NCBI GenBank assembly: GCA_014284505.1
Contig: JAAFYY010000001.1
Coordinates: forward strand, 4,216,001-4,280,000
Length of the DNA: 64,000 nucleotides
Direction of reading: 5' to 3'
Source: Streptacidiphilus sp. 4-A2
GTDB taxonomy: Bacteria > Actinomycetota > Actinomycetes > Streptomycetales > Streptomycetaceae
The position numbers and the translations under genes were made by a program. This document shows positions 8,480 through 17,771 of the stretch, one piece after another (the stretch's first letter is position 1; every line of letters begins with the position of its first letter). The notes under the pieces are model-generated. The model was not told the DNA's origin. It worked only from the letters and a program-made list of their open reading frames with translations, and searched no databases.

Positions 8480-9298
8480 ATGAGCGAACAGGGCCGCGAA
8501 CCCGCGAACGGGTTGGAGTGGTTCGGTCGGGAGATCGAAGCGGCTCTGACCCACAAGGGCGCCACGCAGCGGGAGTTGGCCGACGCCACCGGCTACAAGG
8601 AGCCCTACGTGTCCAAGGTCAAGAACGGCAAGGCCTTAGCCTCACCCCAGTTCGCCGAGGGCTGCGACAGGTTCTTCAACACGTCCGGCTATTTCGCGCG
8701 GACGCTGGTGCGGATCAGCGAGCGGGGCCACCCCGACTGGTTCATCCCGTACATCAACCTGGAGAAGCAGGCCAGGCAGATCGAGCACTACTCGAATAAT
8801 CTGATCACGGGTATGTTGCAGACCCCGAAGTACGCCGAAGCCACCTTCCGGTCCACCCACCCGCGCGAGACGGACGATCAGATCAGAACCAGGGTCGACG
8901 CCCGATTGGCCCGTCGTGAGGTCATGGAACGCGAGTCCCCGCCCCTCCTGTGGGTGATCCTGCACGAGGCGGTGCTCCGCACCGAGGTGGGTGGGCGGGC
9001 GGTCATGGCCGCCCAACTTGAACGGCTTGCCAGCGAGGCAGGAAACCCGCACATCGAGCTCCAGGTTCTGCGGAGCACCGCAGGCGCCCCTCCATCGGCG
9101 CTACCGTTTACCCTGCTGACACCAGAGGAAGGGACAACCGTCCTGTACTCGGAGAACAGTTGGCAGGGTCACGTGACGGACTCCGCAAGCACCGTGGAGG
9201 TAGCTCGTACGACGTACGAACGACTGCGGGCAGCCGCACGCGACCCCGACGAGTCCTTGGCTCTGATCCGAAAGATCGCGGAGGAGTACGCCAGATGA
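8480..9298 (+). CDS. WhiJ-like XRE/HTH regulator with DUF5753 domain
   Basis: Intact 272-residue protein. N-terminal helix-turn-helix at about residues 20-60 (TQRELADATGYKEPYVSKVK), then the large C-terminal DUF5753 domain recognised by LITGMLQTPKYAEATFRS and PPLLWVILHEAVLRTEVGG. Family members such as WhiJ pair with small DUF397 proteins and affect development and antibiotic production in Streptomyces. Start ATG 8480 has a full AAGGAGG site. The gene contains a rare TTA codon at 8636-8638, implying bldA-tRNA dependence. Its stop overlaps the next gene as ATGA. Probably autoregulated through the upstream inverted repeats (inference). Confidence 0.88.
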   Translation: MSEQGREPANGLEWFGREIEAALTHKGATQRELADATGYKEPYVSKVKNGKALASPQFAEGCDRFFNTSGYFARTLVRISERGHPDWFIPYINLEKQARQIEHYSNNLITGMLQTPKYAEATFRSTHPRETDDQIRTRVDARLARREVMERESPPLLWVILHEAVLRTEVGGRAVMAAQLERLASEAGNPHIELQVLRSTAGAPPSALPFTLLTPEEGTTVLYSENSWQGHVTDSASTVEVARTTYERLRAAARDPDESLALIRKIAEEYAR

Positions 9299-9519
9299 GC
9301 AACACGCACCGCCCGCAGCCCGACCAGTGGGTCAAGAGCACGTACAGCGGCGGCAACGGCGGGGAGTGCATCGAGTGGGCGCCGGGGCATGCGGCAGCCA
9401 CTGGTGCAATCCCCGTCCGCGACAGCAAGGACCCGGAAGGCCCCGCGCTGGCCTTCAGCCCGGATGCGTTCAGCGCCTTCGTCCAGGCCGTCAAGGCAGG
9501 CGAGTTCCCTGCCGTCTGA
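9295..9519 (+). CDS. DUF397 (BldB-like) protein
   Basis: Intact 74 residues. WVKSTYSGGNGGECIEWAP and VRDSKDPEGPALAFSPDAF are the two signature segments of DUF397. BldB and its relatives are small dimeric proteins that work with an HTH partner; here the start ATG overlaps the HTH stop by 4 bases, so both are made together. A terminator hairpin follows at 9537-9574. Confidence 0.9.
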   Translation: MSNTHRPQPDQWVKSTYSGGNGGECIEWAPGHAAATGAIPVRDSKDPEGPALAFSPDAFSAFVQAVKAGEFPAV

Positions 9520-9536
9520 GCGGACGAGCTGCCTGC

Positions 9537-9574
9537 CGAGCCCCCTGTAGCCGCGATCGGCCGCAGGGGGCTCG
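9537..9574 (+). terminator. Terminator hairpin after the HTH/DUF397 pair
   Basis: Perfect 11-bp stem CGAGCCCCCTG (9537-9547) / CAGGGGGCTCG (9564-9574), between converging genes. Confidence 0.7.
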
Positions 9575-9590
9575 CTGGCGTTCAGGGGCG

Positions 9591-10133
9591 TCACCACTCT
9601 CGGCGGACGGTCGCCTTGCTGCCGGTCACCAGGCTTGCCGGTGGGACGTCGTCGGCCACGACCGCGCCGGCGGCGATCACGGCGTCACGGCCGATGGTGA
9701 CGCCGGGCAGGATCGTGGCACCGGCACCGATCCACACGTTCTCCGCCACGTCGATGGGTGCGCCGGTGAGATACAGCCGCCGCTCCTCGGGGTCGACCGG
9801 GTGGCCGCTGGTGATGAAGGTGACCTTCGGGCCGACCATCACCCGCTCGCCGAGCCGGATACCGGCGTAGTCCAGGAACGTGCAGTTCTGGTTGATGAAG
9901 ACGCGCTCGGCGAGGTCGAGGTTGAGGCCGTGGTCCGTGTAGAAGGGCGGATAGATCGTGACTCCCGGCGGCAGCGGCTTGCCGAGGATCTGTTCGAACA
10001 GCTTCGCCTTGCCCGCCTCGTCCTCGAACGGCAGGACGTTCAGGCGGGAGGTGAGCTCGGTGACCCGCAGGACCCGCTCGGCCATGGCCTGGAACTCGGC
10101 GCTGCGGATGGCCATGAGACGGTCGCTGGACAT
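9591..10133 (-). CDS. maa: Sugar O-acetyltransferase (maltose/galactoside acetyltransferase type)
   Basis: Intact 180-residue left-handed beta-helix enzyme. The N-terminal helical region (AMAERVLRVTELTSRLNVL) precedes hexapeptide repeats such as VFINQNCTFLDYAGIRLGER and VWIGAGATILPGVTIGRDAV. The catalytic His is in FITSGHPVDPEERR. The reaction is acetyl transfer from acetyl-CoA to a sugar hydroxyl. It is a single-gene unit; physiological substrate unknown, so the symbol is by family only. Confidence 0.88.
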   Translation of the reverse strand: MSSDRLMAIRSAEFQAMAERVLRVTELTSRLNVLPFEDEAGKAKLFEQILGKPLPPGVTIYPPFYTDHGLNLDLAERVFINQNCTFLDYAGIRLGERVMVGPKVTFITSGHPVDPEERRLYLTGAPIDVAENVWIGAGATILPGVTIGRDAVIAAGAVVADDVPPASLVTGSKATVRREW

Positions 10134-10348
10134 GCCGCGATCCCTTCCGGTGTACCGGTGACTGGAACAGGAGTCGACGGCACTCTATGCCCCTCCGTAG
10201 CCGCAGGCTGTCACCCGTGCGGCGGCTGCGGCCGACCGGGGCCGGGTGCCGCCGGGCTGACCGCCGGGCTGACCGGCGGTCAGCTTGCAGGCGTCCCGGC
10301 GGGTGGGAAATAAGCGGCATATCGTCTCTCATATGTCACTGTGGGGCC

Positions 10349-11503
10349 ATGTCCGACGCTTCTCGCCCCTGGTGGCAGTCCTGGACGGCCATCGCACCGC
10401 CGGTCGCGCTCGTGGTGCTGCTGCTGACCTGGGGAAGACACATCCCGGTCTGGCTGGCGGTGCTGCTCGCGGCGGTGCTGGGGACGGCGGTGCTGTCGGC
10501 GGTGCACCATGCCGAGGTGGTCGCGGACCGGGTGGGTGAACCGTTCGGCTCGCTGGTGCTGGCGGTCGCGGTCACCGTGATCGAGGTCGCGCTGATCGTC
10601 ACGCTGATGATCAGCGGCGGCTCCGAGTCGTCCTCGCTCGCCCGGGACACCGTCTTTGCCGCAGTCATGATCACCACCAATGGGATCGTCGGGATCTCGC
10701 TGCTCACCGCCTCGCTGCGGTTCGGCGTGGCGGTGTTCAACCCCGAGGGCACCGGCGCGGCCCTGGCGACCGTGGCCACCCTGAGCGCGCTCAGCCTGGT
10801 GCTGCCGACCTTCACCAGTGCCCCGGGGCCCGAGTTCTCGCCCGCCCAGCTGAGCTTCGCCGCGCTGGCCTCGATCTGCCTCTACGGGCTGTTCGTGGCC
10901 ACCCAGACCGGCCGCCACCGCAGCTCCTTCCTGCCGGTGACGCCGACCGTGGTGGTGCCCACCACCGCCACCATGCGCGGCGGGGAGGGCCCGGACAGCG
11001 GTTCCACCCGGGCCGGGCACGAGCAGGGGCACGGCCCGGCGCCGAGCTCCAGGGCCGCGCTGCTCAGCCTGGTACTGCTGCTGGCGGGGCTGGTGGGCGT
11101 GGTCGGACTGGCAAAGGTCCTGTCGCACTCGATCGAGTCGGCGGTCAGGGCGGCGGGCGCCCCGGAGTCCTTCGTCGGGGTGGTGATCGCGCTGCTGGTG
11201 CTGGCCCCGGAGACGCTGGCCGCCGTGCACGCGGCCCAGCGGGAGGAGGTCCAGATCAGCCTGAACCTGGGCTACGGCTCGGCGATGGCCAGCATCGGGT
11301 TGACCATCCCGGCCATCGCCGTCGCCACCATCTGGCTGAAGGGCCCGCTGCTGCTCGGCCTGGGCGCGACCCAGCTGGTCCTGCTGACGCTGACGGTCGC
11401 GGTGAGCATCCTGACCGTGGTCCCGGGGCGGGCGACCCGGCTGCACGGAGGCATCCACCTGGTGCTGCTGGCCGCCTTCGTGTTCCTGGCGATCAAGCCG
11501 TAG
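10349..11503 (+). CDS. chaA: Ca2+/H+ (cation/proton) antiporter, ChaA type
   Basis: Intact 384-residue membrane protein with about 11 hydrophobic segments. The two alpha-repeats of the CaCA superfamily are visible: AVAVTVIEVALIVTLMISGG (Glu plus Gly-rich) and VIALLVLAPETLAAVHAAQR in the second half. A hydrophilic loop of about 70 residues rich in Gly, Ser and His divides the halves. It would expel Ca2+ or Na+/K+ in exchange for protons. ATG 10349 is chosen because the hydrophobic N-terminus begins soon after; upstream reading is non-coding in character. Confidence 0.85.
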   Translation: MSDASRPWWQSWTAIAPPVALVVLLLTWGRHIPVWLAVLLAAVLGTAVLSAVHHAEVVADRVGEPFGSLVLAVAVTVIEVALIVTLMISGGSESSSLARDTVFAAVMITTNGIVGISLLTASLRFGVAVFNPEGTGAALATVATLSALSLVLPTFTSAPGPEFSPAQLSFAALASICLYGLFVATQTGRHRSSFLPVTPTVVVPTTATMRGGEGPDSGSTRAGHEQGHGPAPSSRAALLSLVLLLAGLVGVVGLAKVLSHSIESAVRAAGAPESFVGVVIALLVLAPETLAAVHAAQREEVQISLNLGYGSAMASIGLTIPAIAVATIWLKGPLLLGLGATQLVLLTLTVAVSILTVVPGRATRLHGGIHLVLLAAFVFLAIKP

Positions 11504-11533
11504 GGCCGGAGCCCGGCAGACACGTCCGACAGA

Positions 11534-11562
11534 CCTCCGGGACCCGCCCTTCCGACCGGAGG
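11534..11562 (+). terminator. Possible terminator after the antiporter gene
   Basis: Stem CCTCCGG (11534-11540) / CCGGAGG (11556-11562), 30 bases after the stop codon. Confidence 0.45.
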
Positions 11563-11640
11563 GACCGCTTGCGCGGCAGGCCTGGCGACGGCGGCGCAAA
11601 TGCACTGGCAATGCGCTCGCCGCCCTGCTGGGATGGCCCC

Positions 11641-12159
11641 ATGGGAACTGTTCAGCAGGGTGGAACCGCCTTTGTGGTGCCGGTAACCGTCCGGGACCTG
11701 ACGGTGCAGGACATCCCGTCCTGCACCTGGTCCGGTTCGGCGCTGCATCTGGAGGGACTGGCCTTGCAGCTGGAGCGGTCGGCGGCGGGAGAGGTGGACT
11801 ACCTGGCGCTGTGCACCCCGGTCGGACTGCCGGTGGCCATAGGGGGCGTCGACTACCAGGTGCATCCCGGCGCGGGCACCCTGTGGCAGCTGGCCGTGCT
11901 GCCCGCGCTCCAGTCCCGGGGCCTGGGGACGCTGCTGGTGGGCTCGGCCGAACAGCGGATCCGGGAGCGCGGGCTGCGCCGGGCCGAGCTCGGGGTGGAG
12001 GACAGCAACCCGCGCGCCCGCGCGCTCTACGAACGGCTCGGCTACCGGCCCTTCGACCGCAGACCGGCCTCCTGGGACGTCCAGGCGGCGGGCTCCATCG
12101 AGCGCTACCACACCATGTGCACACTGATGCGGAAGTATCTTTCCGAAAAGAATGACTGA
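11641..12159 (+). CDS. GNAT family N-acetyltransferase
   Basis: Intact 172 residues. Motif A is LWQLAVLPALQSRGLGTLLV (Q-S-R-G-L-G-T), followed by LGVEDSNPRARALYERLGYR, the usual motif B region, and a C-terminal strand. Substrate unknown. ATG 11641 is the first start consistent with the fold; upstream residues look non-coding. The TGA stop codon is the first triplet of the TGACG-GAA-CGTCA palindrome at 12157-12169. Confidence 0.85.
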   Translation: MGTVQQGGTAFVVPVTVRDLTVQDIPSCTWSGSALHLEGLALQLERSAAGEVDYLALCTPVGLPVAIGGVDYQVHPGAGTLWQLAVLPALQSRGLGTLLVGSAEQRIRERGLRRAELGVEDSNPRARALYERLGYRPFDRRPASWDVQAAGSIERYHTMCTLMRKYLSEKND

Positions 12160-12169
12160 CGGAACGTCA
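12157..12169 (+). repeat. TGACG-NNN-CGTCA palindrome at a stop codon
   Basis: TGACGGAACGTCA; bases 12157-12159 are the stop codon of the GNAT gene. Same element as at 1395 and 15722. Confidence 0.7.
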
Positions 12170-12332
12170 AAAATGATGGTCAGTCGGCTTGAGGGCGGGC
12201 CGTCGGGCCGTGCGCCGGGATGCGCCAAATGCCTTACGGAAAAGTGGGACTGAGTGATCATCTGTTGCCCTTCGAACCGGAGGCATAGGCTGACGCCGGC
12301 ACATCCGCACCACGTACCCGGAGGACGCCCGC

Positions 12333-13436
12333 ATGCGCGCTCAGGATCCCAGGTCAGCTGCCCCGGCAGAACACCGGGCGACCCAGGTCAGAGCTGACGC
12401 CGGCCTGCTCGCACCGGAACGGCCGACCGCGTTCGACGCCGGGGCGACGACCCCGGCGGAGGTGCTGGCCCTCCAGCGTTCGCTGGGCAACGCCTCGGTC
12501 TCCCGGCTGCTCGACCGGCAGCCGCAGGTCCAGCGGCAGGCGGCGGAGCAGCAGCCGCATGTGCACAGCGGCGGCTGCGGGCACGGCGCGCCACAGGTGC
12601 AGCGGAGGCTGGCGGGCGCGATGGAGAACCTCACCCGGGAGCGGTTGCAGACGCTGCTGCCGAGCTACGGGGTCATCGAGCCGGAGAAGATCGAGGCGGT
12701 CCTGGCGAAGTACGACTCCCTTTCCCAGCACAACTCCCTGGAGCTGCGGTCGATCCCGCAGCTGCTGGAGGCGACGAACCGGCGGGAGTACCCCAGGGCC
12801 GGGGTCGAGGGCAGGATCAAAGAGCGGCTGAGCACCCTGGCCGGAAGTTCGCCCCACACGACCCAGCAGACGGTGACCCTGCACCGGGGGACACCCGCGA
12901 CCCGGAGACCATCCGGCAGGCAGGCGGGCTGTTCGGCTGGGGTGTGGTGTCGACCGAGCACGCGCGGATGCTGATGACCGACTGGGAGCAGAAGAGCCCG
13001 AGGCAGCGCCGGGACTGGGCACGGACCTGGAAGGCCCAGACCGCCTCCAAGAACGACGACCTGCCCTATGTCGCCACCGGGACCAGCGCGCAGAAGGCAG
13101 GGCACGACTACACGATCCAGATCCCGATGCGCTGGGAGAGCGACAACGGTCCCGCCGCCGCAGGCGGCCTGGCCGCGCCGCAACTCGGGGCGGATGCCTG
13201 GCCGTTGACCGAGGCCACGATCATCGCCATCAAGCTGGACGAGGAGGTCGTCTTTGTGACCGGAATCCCCGTCAAGTACATCAAGGGCCTCACTCCCGAG
13301 GCCGGACCCGCGACCGGGCCGAGCCGGAGGCCGCGACCGAGGCCGTAACCGAGCCCGCGACCGAGGGCAGTACCTCCACCTCCGACCGCAAGGCGGGGCC
13401 GCCGGTGCCAAGAAGCCGGACTTCCTGCGCCGCTGA
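12333..13436 (+). CDS. Probable ADP-ribosyltransferase-fold toxin with eCIS-cargo-like N-terminus (frameshifted)
   Basis: About 367 residues. The N-terminus has L-A-L-Q-R-S-L-G-N-A-S-V, the LQRxxGN motif found before DUF4157 (eCIS core) domains, and the HVHSGGCGHG plus QVQRR pieces seen in the same proteins. The C-terminal half resembles R-S-E class ADP-ribosyltransferases: LHRGDTRDPET (Arg near 12884), YVATGTSAQKAG (S-T-S position), and LDEEVVFVTGIPVKYIKG (Glu, then GIP strand). A short acidic tail (TEAVTEPATEG) ends KKPDFLRR. One G is missing near 12888; tail readings imply shifts near 13315 and 13395. Start ATG 12333. No eCIS structural genes are in the window. Function is inference from motifs only. 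Confidence 0.6.
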
Positions 13437-13665
13437 CCGCGTCCGGGCATAGCCACAGCTCAGGACCGCTCCCGTGAGGGATCGCCGGCGACCGGGCCGG
13501 CGGTCGCCGACCGGCCCCGTTGACCCCGGCTTCCCCCATGCTTTCCCGCACGGCCATGAGGCGTTACCGGAGCCTGGCCACACTGTGGCTCCCACCCTCG
13601 CTCCGCCCCGGACCACCCGCTCCGCCTCGGACGACACCCGGACGACCCCAGGAGGCAACCGCTCC

Positions 13666-15724
13666 ATGACTGCCATCAACCGTCGGCGCTTCATCCAGCT
13701 GACCGGCGGCACCGCCGCCTTCTCGATGCTCTCCACCAGTATCGCCAAGGCGGCCGCGATTCCCGCCGCCCGTCGCACCGGCACCCTCAAGGATGTCGAG
13801 CACATCGTCGTCCTGATGCAGGAGAACCGGTCGTTCGACCACTACTTCGGCACGCTGCGCGGTGTCCGTGGCTTCGGCGACCCGCGCCCGGTGATCCTGC
13901 CCAGCGGGAAGTCGGTCTGGTACCAGTCCGACGGCACCAAGGACGTCCTGCCGTTCCACCCGGACGCCCAGAACCTCGGGCTCCAGTTCCTGGAGGACCT
14001 GGCGCACGACTGGGACACCGGCCACCAGGCGTGGAACAACGGCGCCTACGACCAGTGGGTCCCCGCCAAGACCGCCACCACCATGGCGCACCTCAACCGC
14101 GAGGACATCCCCTTCCACTACGCCCTGGCCGACGCCTTCACCATCTGCGACGCCTACCACTGCTCGCTGCTGACCTGCACCGACCCCAACCGCTACTACA
14201 TGTGGACCGGCTACACCGGCAACGACGGCAAGGGCGGCGGCCCGGTGCTGGACAACGCCGAGGCCGGGTACTCCTGGACCACCTACCCCGAGCGGCTGGA
14301 GGCGGCCGGGGTGTCCTGGAAGATCTACCAGGACATCGGCACCGGGCTGAACGCCGCGGGCTACTGGGGCTGGACCGAGGACGCCTACATAGGCAACTAC
14401 GGCGACAACTGCGCTGCTACTCGACAGTACCGCAACGCCCAGCCCGGCGACGCGCTCTACGAGAAGGCCCGCACCGGCACCAACGTCTCGACCGGGGAAG
14501 GCTTCTTCGACAGCTCAAGGCTGACGTGAAGGCTGGGACGCTGCCGCAGGTCTCCTGGGTGGTCGCCCCCGAGGCGTTCACCGAGCACCCCAACTGGCCT
14601 GCCAACTACGGCGCCTGGTACATCTCGCAGATGCTGGACGCGCTCACCTCCAACCCCGAGGTGTGGAGCAAGACCGCGCTGTTCATCACCTTCGACGAGA
14701 ACGACGGCTTCTTCGACCACATGGTCCCGCCGTTCCCGGCGGGCTCGGCCGCGCAGGGGCAGTCCACCGTGGACGTCTCGGCCGACCTGTACACCAGCGG
14801 CGCCAACGGCCTCACGCCCGGCCCCTACGGTCTGGGCCAGCGGGTGCCCATGCTGGTGGTCTCGCCCTGGAGCAAGGGCGGCTGGGTCAACTCCGAGGTC
14901 TTCGACCACACGTCGATCATCCGGTTCATCGAGCAGCGCTTCGGCGTGACCGAGCCCAACATCTCCCCCTGGCGCCGCACCATCTGCGGCGACCTCACCT
15001 CCGCCTTCGACTTCGACCGCAGCGACAGCTCGGTCCCGCGGCTGCCCTCCACCAGCGGCTACCAGCCGCCGGACCAGAACCGGCACCCCGACTACGTGCC
15101 GACCCTCCCGGCGGACCCGGCGCTGCCGAAGCAGGAGCCCGGCACCCGCCCGGCCCGCGCCCTGCCGTACAACCTGGCGGTGGACGGCAAGGTGGACGCC
15201 AAGGGCAACCTGGGCCTGAAGTTCGCCAACCACGGCCGGGCCGGCGCCAGCTGGCTGGTCACCTCGGCCACCCACGCCGACGGACCGTGGAGCTACACCG
15301 TCGGCGCCGGCCGCAGCCTGACCGGCAGCTGGGATGTCGCGGGCGACCCGAAGGGGCGTACGACTTCACCGTGCACGGCCCCAACGGCTTCCTGCGGCAG
15401 CTCAAGGGCGAGGTCGCGCACACGGGTCCGGAGGTCAGCGCCACCCACTCGGCGGGCACCGCCGAGATCCGGCTGGTGCTGAGCAACCACGGCAGCACCC
15501 CGGTCCAGCTCACCCTCGCCGACAGCTACGGCAACATCCGGCCGCAGACCTTCCGGCTGCGCCCGGGCGCCAGCACCGAGCATGTGGTGGAGCTGCGGCA
15601 CAGCCACGGCTGGTACGACCTGACCCTGGTCTCCGCCCACGACAGCGGCTTCCTGCGGCGTCTGGCGGGCCACGTGGAGACCGGCGCTCCCAGTATCAGC
15701 GACCCGGCCATCGGCGCCGTCTGA
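13666..15724 (+). CDS. plcC: Tat-secreted phosphocholine-specific phospholipase C (two frameshifts)
   Basis: About 686 residues. MTAINRRRFIQL gives a twin-arginine signal, followed by an Ala-rich hydrophobic stretch. HIVVLMQENRSFDHYFGTLR is the metal-site motif of bacterial phospholipase C/acid phosphatase family, and ALFITFDENDGFFDHMVPPF is its second catalytic segment; two C-terminal beta domains (DUF756 type) follow. It would cleave phosphatidylcholine outside the cell. The start has AGGAGG. Frame breaks near 14512 and 15352, each consistent with a lost base; the product is otherwise complete. Its stop starts the palindrome at 15722, and a long hairpin follows. Confidence 0.88.
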
Positions 15725-15734
15725 CGGTACGTCA
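15722..15734 (+). repeat. TGACG-NNN-CGTCA palindrome at a stop codon
   Basis: TGACGGTACGTCA; bases 15722-15724 are the phospholipase stop codon. Third exact occurrence of this arrangement in the window. Confidence 0.7.
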
Positions 15735-15735
15735 T

Positions 15736-16684
15736 TCAATGCTGGACCGGCTGCTTCTGGCAGCCGGTCCAGCGTCCTGCCGCAGGCCCGGCTATGCCTC
15801 CGGTGCCTCCGGCAAGCCGTTCGGCGACCAGGAAGCAGCCGCTGATGTTCACCGGCGGGCGGCCGTAGGACGCCAGCAGCTCGGCCTTGTCATGGCCGGT
15901 CGGCCGCCAGCCGTGGCGTCGCAGCCAGCCGTCCACCGGCTCGTCCAGGCCGCCCCGCCAGAGGTCGGTCACCGACCGGAACTCGTCCCCGGTGCGGGTC
16001 CGCTCGACCACCCGGGCCAGCTGCTGCCCGTGGGTGAGCGAGAGCCGGCTGCCGGGTGCGGAGAGCCGGCCGACAATGGTGAGCAGCCCCGCCGCGTCCG
16101 CCGCGGACAGATAGATCAGCAGGCCCTCGGCCAGCCAGGCCGTCCGCTCCGCCGGATCGAATCCGGCCCCGAGCAGCGCGGTGGCCCAGTCCCCGCACAG
16201 ATCCGTGCCGAGCACGGTGCGCTCGCAGGCCGGGACCGCGCCGTGCGCCTGGAGCACCCGCTCCTTGAAGCCGAGCACCTCCGGCAGGTCCAGCTCGAAC
16301 AGCCTGGTCCTGCGCCAGGGCAGCCGGAACGCCCGGGCGTCCAGCCGGCCGCCAGCAGCACCTGCCGGCAGCCGGCCGTCGCGGCCCGGAGCAGGTAGTC
16401 GTCGAAGAACCTGGTCCGCAGCACCACCTGCTCGGCCATCGCCCGACCGGTACCGGTACGCCCCCGCTCCAGCCTCCACCCCGGCTCCTGCTCCTGCTCC
16501 CGCTCCCGCTCCCGCTCCCGCCGACGGCCGGGCACCAGCCCGGCCTGCTCGGCCGCCCGGGCGAACACCGCCGCCCAGGGGTCGTCGAAGAGCCGGTCCT
16601 GCCGACCGCTCTCCCCGGCCCGCACCCGGGCCACCCCGTCGCCGTGCGGCCCACGCCGCCGGCCTCCAGCACCCGCTCCACCAC
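15736..16684 (-). CDS. Class I SAM-dependent methyltransferase, leucine carboxymethyltransferase-like (TIGR00027 type; two frameshifts)
   Basis: About 316 residues. RQDRLFDDPWAAVFARAAEQ at the N-terminus, then VVLRTRFFDDYLLRAATAG-C-R-Q-V-L-L-A-A-G (SAM pocket), LFELDLPEVLGFKERVL and AEGLLIYLSAADAAGLL identify the family of O-methyltransferases abundant in actinobacteria. A low-complexity Arg-Glu/Gln-Glu run is inserted after residue 50 (DNA repeat 16484-16519). The frame must shift near 16645 and near 16360 to join these parts. Start ATG 16684 is uncertain. The 3' end overlaps the terminator hairpin, so the real stop may be slightly different. Confidence 0.75.
15741..15773. terminator. Bidirectional terminator hairpin
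   Basis: Perfect 14-bp stem GCTGGACCGGCTGC (15741-15754) / GCAGCCGGTCCAGC (15760-15773) with loop TTCTG, between two converging genes. Confidence 0.8.
16484..16519. repeat. Hexanucleotide tandem repeat inside the methyltransferase gene
   Basis: Six units of GCTCCT/GCTCCC. On the minus strand they encode alternating Arg/Gln and Glu residues, an insertion of low complexity and probably variable length. Confidence 0.8.
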
Positions 16685-16871
16685 TGCCTACCCCCGTGAT
16701 CAACTGCTGACAGACCGGCACACCCTACGCGTCCGCACCGTTCCCGTCTGCGAGTTCGGCTCCACCGGGCCGGTATCGCCCTGACCGCCCGGTTCTGTCC
16801 GTTTAAACCCGCAGGACTCCTGTATCCAGGCGCCATTAGGCTGACCCGACCAGCGGACTGTGGAGGGAACC

Positions 16872-17673
16872 ATGACCGAAGCACGGGAACGGCGCGGAGT
16901 GTTCGGCGAGGTGACAGACGCCTACGAGGCGGCCCGGCCGGGCTATCCGAGCGCCCTGGTCGACGACGTCCTCGACTATGCGCGGCTCGACGGCGCGCCG
17001 GTGGTCGAGGTCGGCGCCGGGACCGGCAAGGCCAGCACCGCCTTCGCCGCCCGCGACATCGACCTGGTCTGCGTCGAACACGACGCCCGGATGGCCGAGG
17101 TGCTGGCCGCCGGCTGCGCCCCGTACCCACGCACCAGCGTGGTGGTCTCCGGCTTCGAGCAGTGGCAGCCGCCGGCCGAGCGCTACGGGCTGCTGTTCTC
17201 GGCGCAGGCCTGGCACTGGATCGACCCGGCCACCCGCTGGACCCTGGCATTCGAGGCGCTGCGCCCAGGGGCGGCGATCGCCCTGTTCTGGAACCAGTAC
17301 CAGGTGCGGGACCCGCAGGCGCGGGCCGCTCTGGTCGCGGCGCACCAGCGCCATGGCGCCGCCGAACTGTCCCCGGCCACCCTCGGCAGCGCCGACCGCG
17401 AGCCGCTGGACCGGTACAACCAGCAGCCGCTGCCGGAGCTGCTCGCCGACGACCGCTACCGCGACGCCGAATTCCGCTACTACCGGTCCGAGTACTCCTA
17501 CACCGGCTCCCGCTACCAGGACCTGCTGGCGTCGCTCTCCGCCTACCGCCTGCTCCCCCGAGCAGCTCGCGGCGCTTCTCGCCGATGTCGGCCAGGTGGT
17601 GGACACCCTCGGCGGCACTCTCGAACTCGGGGTCGACACCAACCTCCACCTCGCCCGCACCCGAAGCGAGTAG
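16872..17673 (+). CDS. Class I SAM-dependent methyltransferase (one frameshift)
   Basis: About 266 residues. The SAM-binding motif I is VVEVGAGTGKASTAFA, motif II acidic residue is in LVCVEHDARMAEVL, and FSAQAWHWIDPATRW is the motif typical of the small-molecule methyltransferase group that begins with FGEVTDAYEAARPGYP. Substrate unknown. Start ATG 16872 has GGAGGG. The frame shifts near 17560 (LLPRAARG where LLPEQLAALLADVG is expected), after which the C-terminus reads LGVDTNLHLARTRSE to the stop at 17673. Confidence 0.85.
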
Positions 17674-17714
17674 CCGCGGCGAATAGCCGACCGGCCCCTG
17701 CCCCGGCTGCGGCT

Positions 17715-17744
17715 GCGGTCTGCGGGTGAACCCCGGCAGACCGC
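17715..17744. terminator. Terminator hairpin between converging methyltransferase genes
   Basis: Stem GCGGTCTGC (17715-17723) / GCAGACCGC (17736-17744). Confidence 0.65.
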
Positions 17745-17771
17745 AACCAGCCTGGTGCAGAACGGTTCTGA

